A DNA stretch of 64,000 nt from Thalassococcus halodurans (GTDB lineage Bacteria > Pseudomonadota > Alphaproteobacteria > Rhodobacterales > Rhodobacteraceae): positions 177,147-241,146 of the forward strand of contig NZ_FNUZ01000006.1 of NCBI RefSeq assembly GCF_900108225.1. Direction: 5' to 3'. The position numbers and the translations under genes were made by a program. The notes under the pieces are model-generated. The model did no database searches. It saw only the letters and a list, made by a program, of their open reading frames with translations, and had not been told where the DNA came from. Shown one piece after another: positions 42,767 through 52,313 of the stretch (position 1 is its first letter; each line of letters begins with the position of its first letter).

Positions 42767-44749
42767 ATGACCACAAGCTTCAAACCCGTCTCCGTCGCCA
42801 TCGGCGATCTGGTCTCACATCCCGCCAATGTGCGCAGCAACTCGCCGGAAACCTATGATCCTGAGAACATCGCCCATCTGAAGGCAAGCATCGCCGTTCT
42901 GGGTCTCCTGCAGCCGCTCATGGTCCAGAAGCTCGACGGCAAATATGCTGTCCTCGCCGGTGGCCGTCGGCATGCCGCGCTGAAGGAGCTGGTCGCGGAC
43001 AGGGCCGCGAAAGGCTTCACGGCGAAGGCCAAGATCGACTGCCGTCTTGTGCCAGAGGATTGCGATGTCACCACGGCCCTGTCGCTCGCTGAGAACATCA
43101 CCCAGGCGCCGATGAATGCCATCGACGAGTTCGAGGCTTTCGCGCGGATGATGGAGGTCGACGACCAGACGCCCGAGACGATCGCAAAGACCTTCGGCAC
43201 CACGGTGGCGGCCGTGAAAGGCCGGTTGCGCTATGGCCTAATCCACCCCGACATCCGCGCCGCGGCCCGGGCCAAGACGATCACGCTCGACACGATGAAG
43301 GCCTTTGCGGAGCATCCGAGCCAGGAGGTGCAGCGCGAAGTCTTCGAGGCGCTCACCAAGGAAGATAGCTACCTGCAGGCCTATACGGTCCGCCAGGCGC
43401 TCAAATCCCGCGGCGTGCAGGTCAGTGACGATATCGGGGCCTTCGTGCGCGCGGACTACGAGGCGCGGGGCGGCGCTGTCGCCGCTGACCTTCTGGAAGA
43501 GCATTCCGTGCTCGAAGACGCCGCGCTGGTCGAGACCATCCTGCTCGAGAAGCTCGGTGCCGCCGCCGAAGAGGCCCGCATAAAGCTGGGCTTTGCCTGG
43601 GCCGATGCCATGGTCCGCTATGATTACGCGACCATGGCCGACTACGGCCGCGTTTATCCCGGCCCGATCGAGCCTGATGAGGCTGCGCAAAAGCGCATCG
43701 ATGAGATCACCGCCGAGCTTGAGAAACTGCAGCTCGAGATGGAGGATGAGGGGCTCGAGGACGGTGCCTACAACGCGCTTTACGAGCGCGTGGACGCCTT
43801 GGAAGAGGAAGCCCGCGACCTGCAGGAGGCCTACAGCGCCGAGGACCTCGCGCGGTCTGGGGTAATCGCGTCCTGGTCGGGCGGGCAGGTGACCCTCCAT
43901 GTTGGCCTCGTCCGCCCGGAAGACACCGTCAAAAAGGAGGGCGCGCGCGGCTCCTCGGCTAGCCCGACCGGGGAGGAGGCCCCAGACGCCGGCGAAATCA
44001 CCTATCCGGCCTCACTGGCTGAGGACCTCAAGACCGAGCGAGCCATGGCGCTTGGGGCCGCGATGGCGCTGCATCCGGAAGCTACGCTCGATCTGACGCT
44101 CTTCAAGCTGGTGAGCGACGTTCTGGCCAGCGGCATGAGTGTCACGCAGGCGATCAAGATCGATGCCCGCAAGGAATACCGCAGCCATGCCAAGATGGAC
44201 GAGATCGACGCAACCTCGCTCGAGCAGGTGGCGGCGGCGCATGAGGCGCTGGACCTCTCCTGGCTCGATGACACCCGCGCGCCCGCCGATCAGTTCGCGG
44301 CGTTTCGCGCGCTGGAGGCAGGCGAAAAGGCCAAGCTCGTGGCCTATGCCACGGCCAGCACCACGCAGTCCTGCTTCGCGCGGGACCGCCAGCGCGACAG
44401 CCTGATGCATGCGTTCGAGATCGAGATCATGCCCGACATCCGCTCCCACTGGACGCCGAATGCGGCGCTCTTCAACCGCTTCAAGAAGGCTTGGCTCCTG
44501 AAGATCCTCGGCGAGGATCTGGGTCTCGCCCAGGAGGCGGTGACGCTGGCCTCGTCGAGCAAGAAGGAGATCGTCGCCTTTTGTGACAAGCTCTTCGCCG
44601 AGCCCTTCGCCACGCTCACGGACGCGCAGCGCGCTGCCGTGGCCGCCTGGTGCCCGCCCATGATGCAGACAGCCGGTGTCGCCTGTGATGAGGCGGAGCC
44701 CGCGGCGGAAACCCCGGAGCCTGACGGCGACATCGCGCAAGCGGCCTGA
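42767..44749 (+). CDS. Large ParB/Spo0J-like protein
   Basis: A 660-residue protein whose first ~200 residues are a ParB-type domain: LGLLQPLMVQKLDGKYAVLAGGRRHAALKEL and SLAENITQAPMNAIDEFEAFARM, then a helix-turn-helix (TIAKTFGTTVAAVKGRLRYGLIHPDI). A coiled coil (~310-365, ELEKLQLEMEDEGLEDGAYNALYERVDALEEEARDL) and an acidic helical C-terminus follow. It is much larger than RepB and lacks an adjacent ParA, so it is more likely a plasmid gene regulator or DNA-processing factor of the ParB/Srx superfamily than the partition protein. Confidence 0.8.
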   Translation: MTTSFKPVSVAIGDLVSHPANVRSNSPETYDPENIAHLKASIAVLGLLQPLMVQKLDGKYAVLAGGRRHAALKELVADRAAKGFTAKAKIDCRLVPEDCDVTTALSLAENITQAPMNAIDEFEAFARMMEVDDQTPETIAKTFGTTVAAVKGRLRYGLIHPDIRAAARAKTITLDTMKAFAEHPSQEVQREVFEALTKEDSYLQAYTVRQALKSRGVQVSDDIGAFVRADYEARGGAVAADLLEEHSVLEDAALVETILLEKLGAAAEEARIKLGFAWADAMVRYDYATMADYGRVYPGPIEPDEAAQKRIDEITAELEKLQLEMEDEGLEDGAYNALYERVDALEEEARDLQEAYSAEDLARSGVIASWSGGQVTLHVGLVRPEDTVKKEGARGSSASPTGEEAPDAGEITYPASLAEDLKTERAMALGAAMALHPEATLDLTLFKLVSDVLASGMSVTQAIKIDARKEYRSHAKMDEIDATSLEQVAAAHEALDLSWLDDTRAPADQFAAFRALEAGEKAKLVAYATASTTQSCFARDRQRDSLMHAFEIEIMPDIRSHWTPNAALFNRFKKAWLLKILGEDLGLAQEAVTLASSSKKEIVAFCDKLFAEPFATLTDAQRAAVAAWCPPMMQTAGVACDEAEPAAETPEPDGDIAQAA

Positions 44750-44825
44750 GTCCTCACGCGACCCGCGCGTGGACCATGCCGCCCGCGCGGGTCGACCCTT
44801 CCAAACCGAACAGAAAGACATCCCC

Positions 44826-45419
44826 ATGGCTATTCTCAAGTTCTCTGCGTCCGCTGTTGCGGCGCAGATCGCCCATGCACGCGCCTGCAAAACCTTCCTG
44901 CCCAACTGGAACGGGCCCGTGGACAGGCCCGCCCTGATCCTCATCGTCGGCAATGGCGTGCATCTGCGCTCAAACGGCATCGATGGCACGACCACCCGTA
45001 TCGTCACCACCGAGCAGGCCGATCCGTCCTTTGCTTTCGCCGATGGCATGAACCCGTTTCGGGACACCGACTGGATGGCGCAGCGCCGCATGGCGTTTCG
45101 CGATCTGACCGGCCAGTTCTACACCGACATCCTGGATGACGTGCAGGTGCTCATCGACCGGGGGCGGGGTGCGATCCGGCTCGCCACCGATGGCCACAGC
45201 ATCCGCGTCCTCAAACGCCGGGCCTCGGACTATCTCATCGGCGGGACCTACGAGGTGCCCTCGGGCCTCGGCGGCACCTTCCGGGTCATCCTCAAGGATG
45301 CCTGCGACACCTTCGCGATCGTGCAGAACTGCGGCAATTGCGAGGATTTCGACGCCATGCAGCCCTACCGCGTGCCGCTCGATGCGCTGATGGAAATCGA
45401 TGACCGGAGGGCGGCGTGA
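44826..45419 (+). CDS. Conserved plasmid protein, unknown
   Basis: A 197-residue soluble protein without signal. The first part (MAILKFSASAVAAQIAHARACKTFLPNWNGPVDRPALILIVGNGVHLR) and a Cys cluster near the end (NCGNCEDFDAMQPY) are conserved-looking features. I do not recognise a function. The stop overlaps the start of the next gene (TGATG), so they are coupled. Confidence 0.6.
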   Translation: MAILKFSASAVAAQIAHARACKTFLPNWNGPVDRPALILIVGNGVHLRSNGIDGTTTRIVTTEQADPSFAFADGMNPFRDTDWMAQRRMAFRDLTGQFYTDILDDVQVLIDRGRGAIRLATDGHSIRVLKRRASDYLIGGTYEVPSGLGGTFRVILKDACDTFAIVQNCGNCEDFDAMQPYRVPLDALMEIDDRRAA

Positions 45420-46072
45420 TGGGTTGGCTCTTCTACACCGACGGCCGCGTCCAGACCTACGCGGATGAGAAAGCGGAGATTGCCCGGCTCTGCACCTCTC
45501 ATGGCGAAAGGCGCAAGACGGAACTGGTCAAAGCCTGCAAGGTGGGTTCGACTTGGTACGCGGCGGCAAAGGTCACAAATATCGACGGCACCCCTGTCGA
45601 AGACACGACCTATGTCACCGATGCGGATGGCTCCATCACTTTCGCCGCCGTATTCCTTACCCGATATGATGACGGCTGCTGGGGCTACAAGGACATGGAG
45701 GAAAGCGCGGGACCGGTCGAATCCCGCGCGCCACTGAGCCTATTGGCCCTGCTGTCCGAGCTGAAAGACCCAGACAGCTATGCTCATGCCTGGCGCCAGC
45801 GCTGCCAGGACTGGGCTGCGATCCCGGACTACGAGGAAGGCGACAAGATCAAGCTCGCAGCACCTGTGACGCTCACCGATGGCAGTACCTGCCAGATTGT
45901 CACCGCGACCCACTACAGGCGCGGGCGGCAAAAGCGCCGCTGCTACCGCATCGAGGAAACTGGTGGGCTCGTACGCCTGTCGAAGGCCTCGCTTGCGGGC
46001 TCGGAGCTGCTCAGCTCCGCGAAAGGTGCGGCTAGCCCGGTGCTGGCGGAGTTCCTGGCGGGGCGAAATTAG
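45419..46072 (+). CDS. Conserved plasmid protein, unknown
   Basis: A ~217-residue soluble protein (MGWLFYTDGRVQTYADEKAEIARLCTS at the start, then a KACKVGSTWYAAAKV core). A related short protein family (DUF6927-like) occurs on rhodobacterial plasmids, but I am not certain. It overlaps the preceding gene by one base. Confidence 0.55.
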   Translation: MGWLFYTDGRVQTYADEKAEIARLCTSHGERRKTELVKACKVGSTWYAAAKVTNIDGTPVEDTTYVTDADGSITFAAVFLTRYDDGCWGYKDMEESAGPVESRAPLSLLALLSELKDPDSYAHAWRQRCQDWAAIPDYEEGDKIKLAAPVTLTDGSTCQIVTATHYRRGRQKRRCYRIEETGGLVRLSKASLAGSELLSSAKGAASPVLAEFLAGRN

Positions 46073-46129
46073 GTCCTGCGCCGGACGGTTCATCGACCTG
46101 CCCGGCGACAGCAGATGCTGCGGCTTGTC

Positions 46130-46158
46130 TTGACAAGGCAATGCAAATGCATTACCTA
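46130..46158 (+). promoter_or_regulatory. Promoter and operator of the PrlF-YhaV pair
   Basis: TTGACA, 17-base spacer, TACCTA. The spacer contains AATGCAAATGCATT (46140-46153), a palindrome, and the -35 is inside TTGTCTTGACAA. This places an antitoxin operator over the promoter. Confidence 0.7.
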
Positions 46159-46196
46159 TCGCGGGCAGCAAAGAACCTTTTCTTCAGGAGACTGCC

Positions 46197-46523
46197 ATGA
46201 CAGCCCTCGCACAAGATGTCTCGAAACTCACGGATCGGTATCAGACGACCGTGCCGGCGGGTGTGCGCAAACAGCTCAAGCTGGGCAAGGGCGACCAGAT
46301 TCGTTACTGCACCGAGCCGAGTGGCAGGGTCTATATCGAGCCCGTGCGCAGCGACGAGGAAGATCCCGTGCTCGGAGCCTTTCTCGATTTTGTCGAGGCC
46401 GATATCAAGGCGCATCCGGACCGCATTCGGGCTTTCGATGGGGCTTTGCATGACCGTCTTGCAGCACTGGTCGGAGACGTTGATGTCGATCTCGATGCGC
46501 CGCTATCGCTCGAGGATGAATGA
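46197..46523 (+). CDS. prlF: PrlF-type antitoxin (AbrB fold)
   Basis: A 108-residue antitoxin with an N-terminal swapped-hairpin AbrB domain (KLTDRYQTTVPAGVRKQLKLGKGDQIRYC) and an acidic C-terminal tail (FDGALHDRLAALVGDVDVDLDAPL) that neutralises the toxin. It overlaps the YhaV gene by four bases. The promoter at 46130-46158 carries a palindrome over the -10 region. Confidence 0.9.
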   Translation: MTALAQDVSKLTDRYQTTVPAGVRKQLKLGKGDQIRYCTEPSGRVYIEPVRSDEEDPVLGAFLDFVEADIKAHPDRIRAFDGALHDRLAALVGDVDVDLDAPLSLEDE

Positions 46524-47038
46524 GCGGCGATAGCGTGCCCGCCCAAGCGCCCCTTGTCGTGAATGGATGGTCGATTTATGCGCACCCACTCTTTCTGGAC
46601 CAGCTCGAAGGGCTGGTCGAGGAGGTAGAGGCGCGTAAGGCTCGCGATCCCAAGACCTGGCACAAGAAAAACCCGACGAAACGGCTGGCCGCCATCTTCA
46701 AGCTGGTCACCGAGGCCATACCTGCAGATCCGGGTGCCGCCGCCTTCCGGCAAGGCGGCACACTCGGCGATCACCGCAAGCACTGGTTCCGGGCGAAATT
46801 CTTCCAGCAGTATCGGCTGTTCTACCGGTTCAACAGCGATGCGAAGGTCATCGTGGTGGCATGGGTGAACGACGACAAGACCCTGCGCGCCTATGGCAGC
46901 AAGACGGATGCCTATGCGACGTTCAAAGGGATGCTGGAAGATGGCAACCCACCTGACAATTTCGACGCGCTCTTGAAAGAAGCTGCAGCGGCAGGCAAGC
47001 GGTTCGAGAAATCCCTTGAAGCGGTGCCCGATCGGTAA
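46520..47038 (+). CDS. yhaV: YhaV-type mRNA interferase toxin
   Basis: A 172-residue toxin of the YhaV/RelE superfamily: SIYAHPLFLDQLEGLVEEVEA, HKKNPTKRLAAIFKLVTEAIPADP, then WFRAKFFQQYRLFYRFNSDAKVIVVAWVNDDKTLRAYGSKTDAY with the conserved Arg, Tyr and Asp residues of YhaV. It cleaves mRNA when PrlF is lost, so it selects for plasmid retention. Confidence 0.92.
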   Translation: MSGDSVPAQAPLVVNGWSIYAHPLFLDQLEGLVEEVEARKARDPKTWHKKNPTKRLAAIFKLVTEAIPADPGAAAFRQGGTLGDHRKHWFRAKFFQQYRLFYRFNSDAKVIVVAWVNDDKTLRAYGSKTDAYATFKGMLEDGNPPDNFDALLKEAAAAGKRFEKSLEAVPDR

Positions 47039-47132
47039 GTGGGCCAGCTTGCTATGACCCTTTGGCATTATCATTTACGACGCCACGATCGAAGATGTAG
47101 CATCGGCTGATAATGCGGTCGGAGAAAGCACA

Positions 47133-47297
47133 ATGAATGAGACGGAAAAGGATAGGCAGCACCTCGGTCTAGAGGAGCAATGCGCGCCTGACCTGACGGG
47201 GCACCGTTTCCCAATTGCTGTGCGCGTTGCAGACATGCCCGATGACCTCGGCAAGCTGCTGGATATCGGGCTCGAGGAGCATTTCCGTGGCCGCTGA
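47133..47297 (+). CDS. Small hypothetical protein
   Basis: A 54-residue acidic protein (MNETEKDRQHLGLEEQ..., ending HFRGR). It overlaps the start of the next small gene by 11 bases in another frame. Function unknown; it may be the partner of the following antitoxin-like protein. Confidence 0.45.
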   Translation: MNETEKDRQHLGLEEQCAPDLTGHRFPIAVRVADMPDDLGKLLDIGLEEHFRGR

Positions 47298-47439
47298 AGC
47301 GAATTCTTATGACACGTGGTTTTGCGCGCAGGTGCAGGCCGCGCTGGAGGATGCACGCTCGGGAACATCTCAGGTTCAGGTGATGCAGGCCGCACAGGCA
47401 TTGATTGATGCGAAGCGGCAGGTCGAACCCAAGTCCTGA
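47287..47439 (+). CDS. Small ParD/RelB-like antitoxin candidate
   Basis: A 50-residue protein starting at GTG (SYDTWFCAQVQAALEDARSGTSQVQVMQAAQALIDAKRQ). The pattern Y-D-x-W-F...VQAALEDARxG resembles short ParD/RelB-like or stability-determinant antitoxins. No toxin of the usual ParE/RelE type is visible next to it. Confidence 0.5.
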   Translation: MAAEANSYDTWFCAQVQAALEDARSGTSQVQVMQAAQALIDAKRQVEPKS

Positions 47440-47480
47440 CCAAGCCTTTGAGGTCGGCGCGGTCTGACTACGTCACCCTG

Positions 47481-47532
47481 AAAAGCGAAAGCGGGCTTTT
47501 TGTCCTTTGGAACTCAGACCCTGATCCAAAGG
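47481..47532 (+). promoter_or_regulatory. Leader with terminator-like hairpin and ribosome-site stem
   Basis: AAAAGC/GCTTTT hairpin at 47481-47501 ending in Ts, then CCTTTGG (47504-47510) complementary to CCAAAGG (47526-47532), which contains the AAAGGA ribosome site of the next gene. Suggests a translation or transcription control leader. Confidence 0.5.
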
Positions 47533-47541
47533 AAAATCCCC

Positions 47542-50500
47542 ATGTCCAAACCCAGAACGGCCAACCCGGCTCTCGCAATCTCCGAAGCCGATCTCGCCTC
47601 TGCCCTCGCGCAAATCGGCACGGAGGTCGATGACCAGCCCCTGCGCAGTTCAGCGCTCGCGCGTATCATGCGCGAGACGTTTCATGGCAGCGATGCCGGT
47701 GGCGCCTGGGACTGGCGCATGGCCTATGACATGATGCAGGCAGCGGCTGTCCAGGTGCTGCTGCGTGGGAACGGCGCGGCAGGTGACACCGCCGCTGCAA
47801 GGCTACTTGCCTCACGGCTCCTGACGGAAACCCGCCGGTCAGAGCAGCAGATCCGGCTACAGCAGTTTTCCACGCCGCTGCCATTCGCGGCGCTGGTTTT
47901 GCGGGCCGCGGCGATCCGCAAGGGCGAGACCGTTCTGGAGCCCTCGGCTGGCACCGGTGCCCTGGCTGCTTTCGCCGCCCGGGCCGGTGCCACGCTTCTG
48001 CTCAACGAGATCGACCCCTTTCGCCAGCGCCTCCTGCGCGCGGTTTTCGGCGGCGAGGTCACAGGCCATGACGGCGAGCATATCGATGATCTGCTGCAGA
48101 CGCCGGTTCTACCCGAGGTCGTGGTGATGAACCCGCCCTTCGCCTCCTCGGTCGATCGCTCCCGAGACAAGCACATCGCCGCCAAGCATCTCATCGCGGC
48201 TGCAAAGCGCCTGGCACCCGGCGGGCGGCTGGTGGCGATCATGCCGCCGGGATTCACGCCCGAACGCGATGCCGCGCATTGGTCCCGCGCCTGCGGTCTC
48301 CTGACGCCGCGATTGGCGCTGACGATGCCGGGACAGGTCTATCGCAAGCTCGGCACCTCTGTCGAAACCCAGCTCATGATCTTCGACAAGGTGCAGGAGG
48401 ATTGCGAGATGATCCGCGCCGTTGTGTGCGATCTGGATGAAGCCCTTCCTTTTGTCGACGCCGTGGCCGCAACCCGGCCTGAGATGCACCCCGCCCAACG
48501 GGCAGCAGCGATCCCGCACATTCGGCCGACCGTTCCATCCTCTGCTCCGCGCAAGACCGCCGCTGCGCCTGTCGCCGCCTCCAAGCCTCGGGCCAATGCC
48601 GTTGTCCCGCTAACTTTCACGAGCTTTGATATCCCGCGCGACAACACGCCCATCTCGGACATCTATGCGCGCTACCGTCCGCAACGGATCGAGATCGCGG
48701 GTGCGCAGGAACATCCCACCCCGCTCGTCGAGAGCATCGCCATGGCCTCGGTTGCCCCGCCCATGCCCTCAAATACGGGTCGTGATGACTTGCGCCTGCC
48801 CGCACGGTTGGTCGAGGAGGGTCACCTCTCCGAGGCGCAGCTGGAAACCATCATCATGGCGCATGACGCCCATGGGCGCGACCTGCCCGGTCGGTTTACC
48901 ATCGATGACGACCAGACCAAGCTGACGCGCGCCGATGATGACCCGGATGCACGTGCCTATCGCCTTGGCTATTTCCTCGGCGACGGCACCGGTTGCGGCA
49001 AGGGGCGCGAATGCGCGGGGCTCATCCTTGTCAACTGGCTGGCCGGGCGCAGGAAGGCGATCTGGGTCTCCAAATCCGCCACGCTCATCGAGGACGCCAT
49101 CCGCGACTGGACCGATCTCGGCGGCTCGCCCGCCGACATCCAGCCGGTCTCCAAATGGAAACCGGACCAGTCCATCCCGATGGGCGACGGCATCCTATTT
49201 GTCACCTACGCCACGCTGCGGTCCGCGGGCAAATGCGGCACCACGCGACTGAGCCAGATCCTCGCCTGGATGGGCGAAGACTTTGAAGGCGTGCTGGCCT
49301 TTGATGAGGCCCATGCCATGCAGAACGCGGCCGGGTCCGAGCAGGGCAGGGGGGTCAAACCCTCCCAGCAGGGCCTTGCTGGCCTCCGGCTGCAACTGGC
49401 AGCACCCCGCGCTCGCGTCTTCTACATCTCGGCCACGGGTGCGACGAGCGTCCACAACCTCGCCTATGCCGCGCGGCTGGGGCTCTGGGGGCAGGGCCCC
49501 GAATACCCCTTCCCAAGCCGCGAGAGCTTCGTTTCTGCGATGGAAGCCGGCGGCGTGGCTGCCATGGAGGTGGTCGCGCGCGATCTCAAGACGCTCGGGC
49601 TCTACACGGCGCGTGCCCTCAGTTTTGATGGGGTGGAGTATGACGTGCTCGAACACGCGCTGACCCCGGCCCAGATCGAGATCTACGACGCATACGCGGG
49701 TGCTTTTCGGATGATCCACCACAATCTCGAAGCGGCGCTGACTGCGACCGGCGTCAACGACGCCTCGGGGGAAACTAATGCGTCGGCCGCACGCGCCTCG
49801 GCCAAGTCCCGCTTCGAGAGCACGAAGCAGCGCTTCTTCAACCATCTCCTGATGGGCATGAAAGCCCCGACCATCATCCGTGCGATCAAGGACGACCTGG
49901 CGGCAGGCAATGCTTGCGTCATCCAGGTTGTCTCGACAGGCGAGAGCCTGCTGAAGCGTCGGCTTGAGGCGATGGACCCGGAGGATGAACTCGTCGAGGG
50001 TGCCTTGACGCCGCGCGACTATGTTCTGGGCTACCTCGAACAGGCCTTCCCGATCCATGCGCAAAAGCTCGTGGAGATCGACGGCAATATGGTGGCGGAA
50101 CCCTTGCGGGATGAGACCGGGGCGCTCGTTGTCTCGCGCGAGGCGCTCGCTTTGCGTGACGCGGCCATGATGGAATTGATGACGCTGGCGCCGATCCCCT
50201 CGGCGCTCGATCAGATCCTCTGGGCATTTGGCGATGAGGCCGTGGCAGAAGTCACGGGGCGGTTCATCCGGCCACTCAAGGCCGAGGATGGCCATCTCTT
50301 CATCGAGAAGCGCAGCGCCAGCAGCAATTCGTCCGAGACCCAAGCCTTCATGGACGGCGAAAAGGATATCCTGATCTTCTCCGACGCGGGCGGTACGGGC
50401 CGGTCCTACCATGCGGCGCAAACCGCGAAGAACCAGAAACGGCGGCGGCACTATCTTCTGGAGCCCGGCTGGCGCGCGGATGCAGCCATCCAGGGGCTCG

Positions 50501-51804
50501 GCCGCACGCATCGCTCGGCCCAGGTCAGCGCACCGTTCTTTCGGGTCTGCACCTCCGATGTGCATGGCGAGAAACGTTTCACCTCGACGATCGCCAAACG
50601 CCTCGACCAGCTGGGGGCCCTGACCAAGGGCCAGCGCGAGACCGGCTCGCAAGGCATGTTCCGCGAGGAGGACAATCTCGAAAGCCCGATCGCGCGAGCG
50701 GCGCTGCGTGGGTATTTCGCCGATCTTGCCGCCGGGCGCGCCGAGGCGATGAGCTACGAGAGCTTCACCGACTGGACGGCCCTGCGGCTGATCGACAAGG
50801 ACGGGGTGCTGCTCGAAGAGCTTCCCCCGATCCAGCGGTTTCTCAACCGGGTGCTTGCCCTTCCCATCCACATGCAGAACGCGCTCTTTGCCGAGTTCAT
50901 GCGCCGGATTGCCGATCAGTCTGAGCGGGCGCGCGCGGCGGGCACGCTCGATCTCGGCGTGGAAACCCTACGTGGCGAAAAGATCGAGCAGGTCTCCACC
51001 GAGGATCTCTGGACCTGCCCGAAATCCGGCGCCGTGACGCGGATTATCGGACTTGAGGTGACGGACCCAGTGTATGTCCTGGTCGCCGAAGAGGCCATAT
51101 CGCGCAATCCCGACAAGCTGCCGATGGTGAATCGCGCCTCCGGTCGCGCGGCGCTCATCTCGGCGCGGCCCATGCAGATGTATGACGAGGACATTGTCAC
51201 GCTGATGCGCAAGGCGGTGCGGCCAAACGGGTCGAGCTATCTCGAAGAGGCACGGTTTGAGTCCTCGGCTTGGGAAGAGATCGACAGGCCCGAATTTGCG
51301 CAGATTTGGGAGGCCGAGGCTGCGTCCCTGCCAAAAACCACCACGACCAAGCTCTACCTGCTGACCGGGCTGCTGCTGCCGATCTGGAAGGACATTCCGA
51401 CCACCAATGAGCGGATCTACCGTGTCACGCCAGACGGGGCGACGGCCATGATCGGGCGGACGCTGAGTGAGGAAGGGGCGGCCTCGCTGCGCGCCCGCTT
51501 CCTCGTCTCCAATCCGCAAACGCCACAGGAGATGTTGACCGCCGCCCTCGGCACCACCGCACCTGTCGATCTGGGCCGGGGTCTGACCCTGACCCGTCGC
51601 CGGGTCGCAGGCGAGATGCGCCTTGAGTTGGGCGGTGCGGATCGGGGCATGATCGATGGCCTCAAGGCGCTCGGCTGCTTCACCGAGATCATCGCCTTCC
51701 AGTTGCGTGTGTTCCTGCCGCATGGGGACGGGATCGACACGGGAAGCATTCTGGCCCGGATCGTGGGGCAGCGAGTCGCCAAGGTGGCAGAACAAGCCGC
51801 CTGA
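47542..51804 (+). CDS. DNA methyltransferase-strawberry notch helicase fusion (DarB-like)
   Basis: A 1420-residue protein. Residues ~90-300 are an adenine-type methyltransferase: EPSAGTGALAAFAARAGATLLLNEI and VVMNPPFASS (NPPF). Residues ~470-1100 are a superfamily 2 helicase of the strawberry-notch kind: GYFLGDGTGCGKGRE (Walker A), VLAFDEAHAMQ (DEAH), YISATGATS and QGLGRTHRSAQ (motif VI). This layout matches phage P1 DarB, an antirestriction protein, and many alphaproteobacterial plasmid proteins. Together with the ArdC-type gene it probably protects transferred DNA. Intact throughout. The start at 47542 is supported by AAAGGA. Confidence 0.88.
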   Translation: MSKPRTANPALAISEADLASALAQIGTEVDDQPLRSSALARIMRETFHGSDAGGAWDWRMAYDMMQAAAVQVLLRGNGAAGDTAAARLLASRLLTETRRSEQQIRLQQFSTPLPFAALVLRAAAIRKGETVLEPSAGTGALAAFAARAGATLLLNEIDPFRQRLLRAVFGGEVTGHDGEHIDDLLQTPVLPEVVVMNPPFASSVDRSRDKHIAAKHLIAAAKRLAPGGRLVAIMPPGFTPERDAAHWSRACGLLTPRLALTMPGQVYRKLGTSVETQLMIFDKVQEDCEMIRAVVCDLDEALPFVDAVAATRPEMHPAQRAAAIPHIRPTVPSSAPRKTAAAPVAASKPRANAVVPLTFTSFDIPRDNTPISDIYARYRPQRIEIAGAQEHPTPLVESIAMASVAPPMPSNTGRDDLRLPARLVEEGHLSEAQLETIIMAHDAHGRDLPGRFTIDDDQTKLTRADDDPDARAYRLGYFLGDGTGCGKGRECAGLILVNWLAGRRKAIWVSKSATLIEDAIRDWTDLGGSPADIQPVSKWKPDQSIPMGDGILFVTYATLRSAGKCGTTRLSQILAWMGEDFEGVLAFDEAHAMQNAAGSEQGRGVKPSQQGLAGLRLQLAAPRARVFYISATGATSVHNLAYAARLGLWGQGPEYPFPSRESFVSAMEAGGVAAMEVVARDLKTLGLYTARALSFDGVEYDVLEHALTPAQIEIYDAYAGAFRMIHHNLEAALTATGVNDASGETNASAARASAKSRFESTKQRFFNHLLMGMKAPTIIRAIKDDLAAGNACVIQVVSTGESLLKRRLEAMDPEDELVEGALTPRDYVLGYLEQAFPIHAQKLVEIDGNMVAEPLRDETGALVVSREALALRDAAMMELMTLAPIPSALDQILWAFGDEAVAEVTGRFIRPLKAEDGHLFIEKRSASSNSSETQAFMDGEKDILIFSDAGGTGRSYHAAQTAKNQKRRRHYLLEPGWRADAAIQGLGRTHRSAQVSAPFFRVCTSDVHGEKRFTSTIAKRLDQLGALTKGQRETGSQGMFREEDNLESPIARAALRGYFADLAAGRAEAMSYESFTDWTALRLIDKDGVLLEELPPIQRFLNRVLALPIHMQNALFAEFMRRIADQSERARAAGTLDLGVETLRGEKIEQVSTEDLWTCPKSGAVTRIIGLEVTDPVYVLVAEEAISRNPDKLPMVNRASGRAALISARPMQMYDEDIVTLMRKAVRPNGSSYLEEARFESSAWEEIDRPEFAQIWEAEAASLPKTTTTKLYLLTGLLLPIWKDIPTTNERIYRVTPDGATAMIGRTLSEEGAASLRARFLVSNPQTPQEMLTAALGTTAPVDLGRGLTLTRRRVAGEMRLELGGADRGMIDGLKALGCFTEIIAFQLRVFLPHGDGIDTGSILARIVGQRVAKVAEQAA

Positions 51805-51925
51805 AAAGTCAAAGCGAGCTTCCGGTCGGGCGGCGTGGATGGGATTTGGCCGATCTGCGCTTTCCGGGCGCGCGCTGACCAATGCCAGGCCCGGCCCCCC
51901 CAAATTCAGATAAGAGGACAGACCC

Positions 51926-52312
51926 ATGACCAATCCCCAGATCGACTATGCCGCAATGGCGGCTCAGTGGCGTGCAGAGCGCGAAACCACCTTGAAGGCA
52001 TCCAGAGTGGAGCTGCTCGCGCAACTACGTGCGCTTGGCATCAGCGAGGTCGCTGTCGAATACGAAGGCTATGGCGACTCCGGCAATGTCGAGGATGTGA
52101 CGGTGCAGCCTGCAGAGGTCCAACTGCCGGAGCCGCTTGCCACAGAGGTTGGCGACTTCGCCTGGTCGCTCGCCTATCACCATCACCCGGGGTTCGAAAA
52201 CAACGAGGGCGGCTACGGCACGCTGACCTGGGACATCACCGCCGACAGTGTCACCTTGGATCATGCCGACCGCTATGTCGAATGCTCGCACAGCTATGAC
52301 GAGGGGCTGTGA
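51926..52312 (+). CDS. DUF6878-like conserved plasmid protein
   Basis: A 128-residue soluble acidic protein with the pattern LAYHHHPGFENNEGGYGTLTWDITADSVTLDHADRYVE, which fits DUF6878-type plasmid proteins. An N-terminal coiled coil (AAMAAQWRAERETTLKASRVELLAQLRAL) precedes it. Function unknown. It lies 121 bases after the helicase, and the next gene starts 1 base later. Confidence 0.6.
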   Translation: MTNPQIDYAAMAAQWRAERETTLKASRVELLAQLRALGISEVAVEYEGYGDSGNVEDVTVQPAEVQLPEPLATEVGDFAWSLAYHHHPGFENNEGGYGTLTWDITADSVTLDHADRYVECSHSYDEGL

Positions 52313-52313
52313 G

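Noticed and set aside
42767..44749. Second plasmid partition protein
   Set aside because: A ParB-type domain is present, but there is no ParA neighbour, the protein is twice the usual length, and repAB already provides partition.
49195..50871. Long open frame on the minus strand, 558 codons
   Set aside because: It lies fully inside the methylase-helicase gene on the other strand, with no family motif; high GC leaves the antisense frame open.
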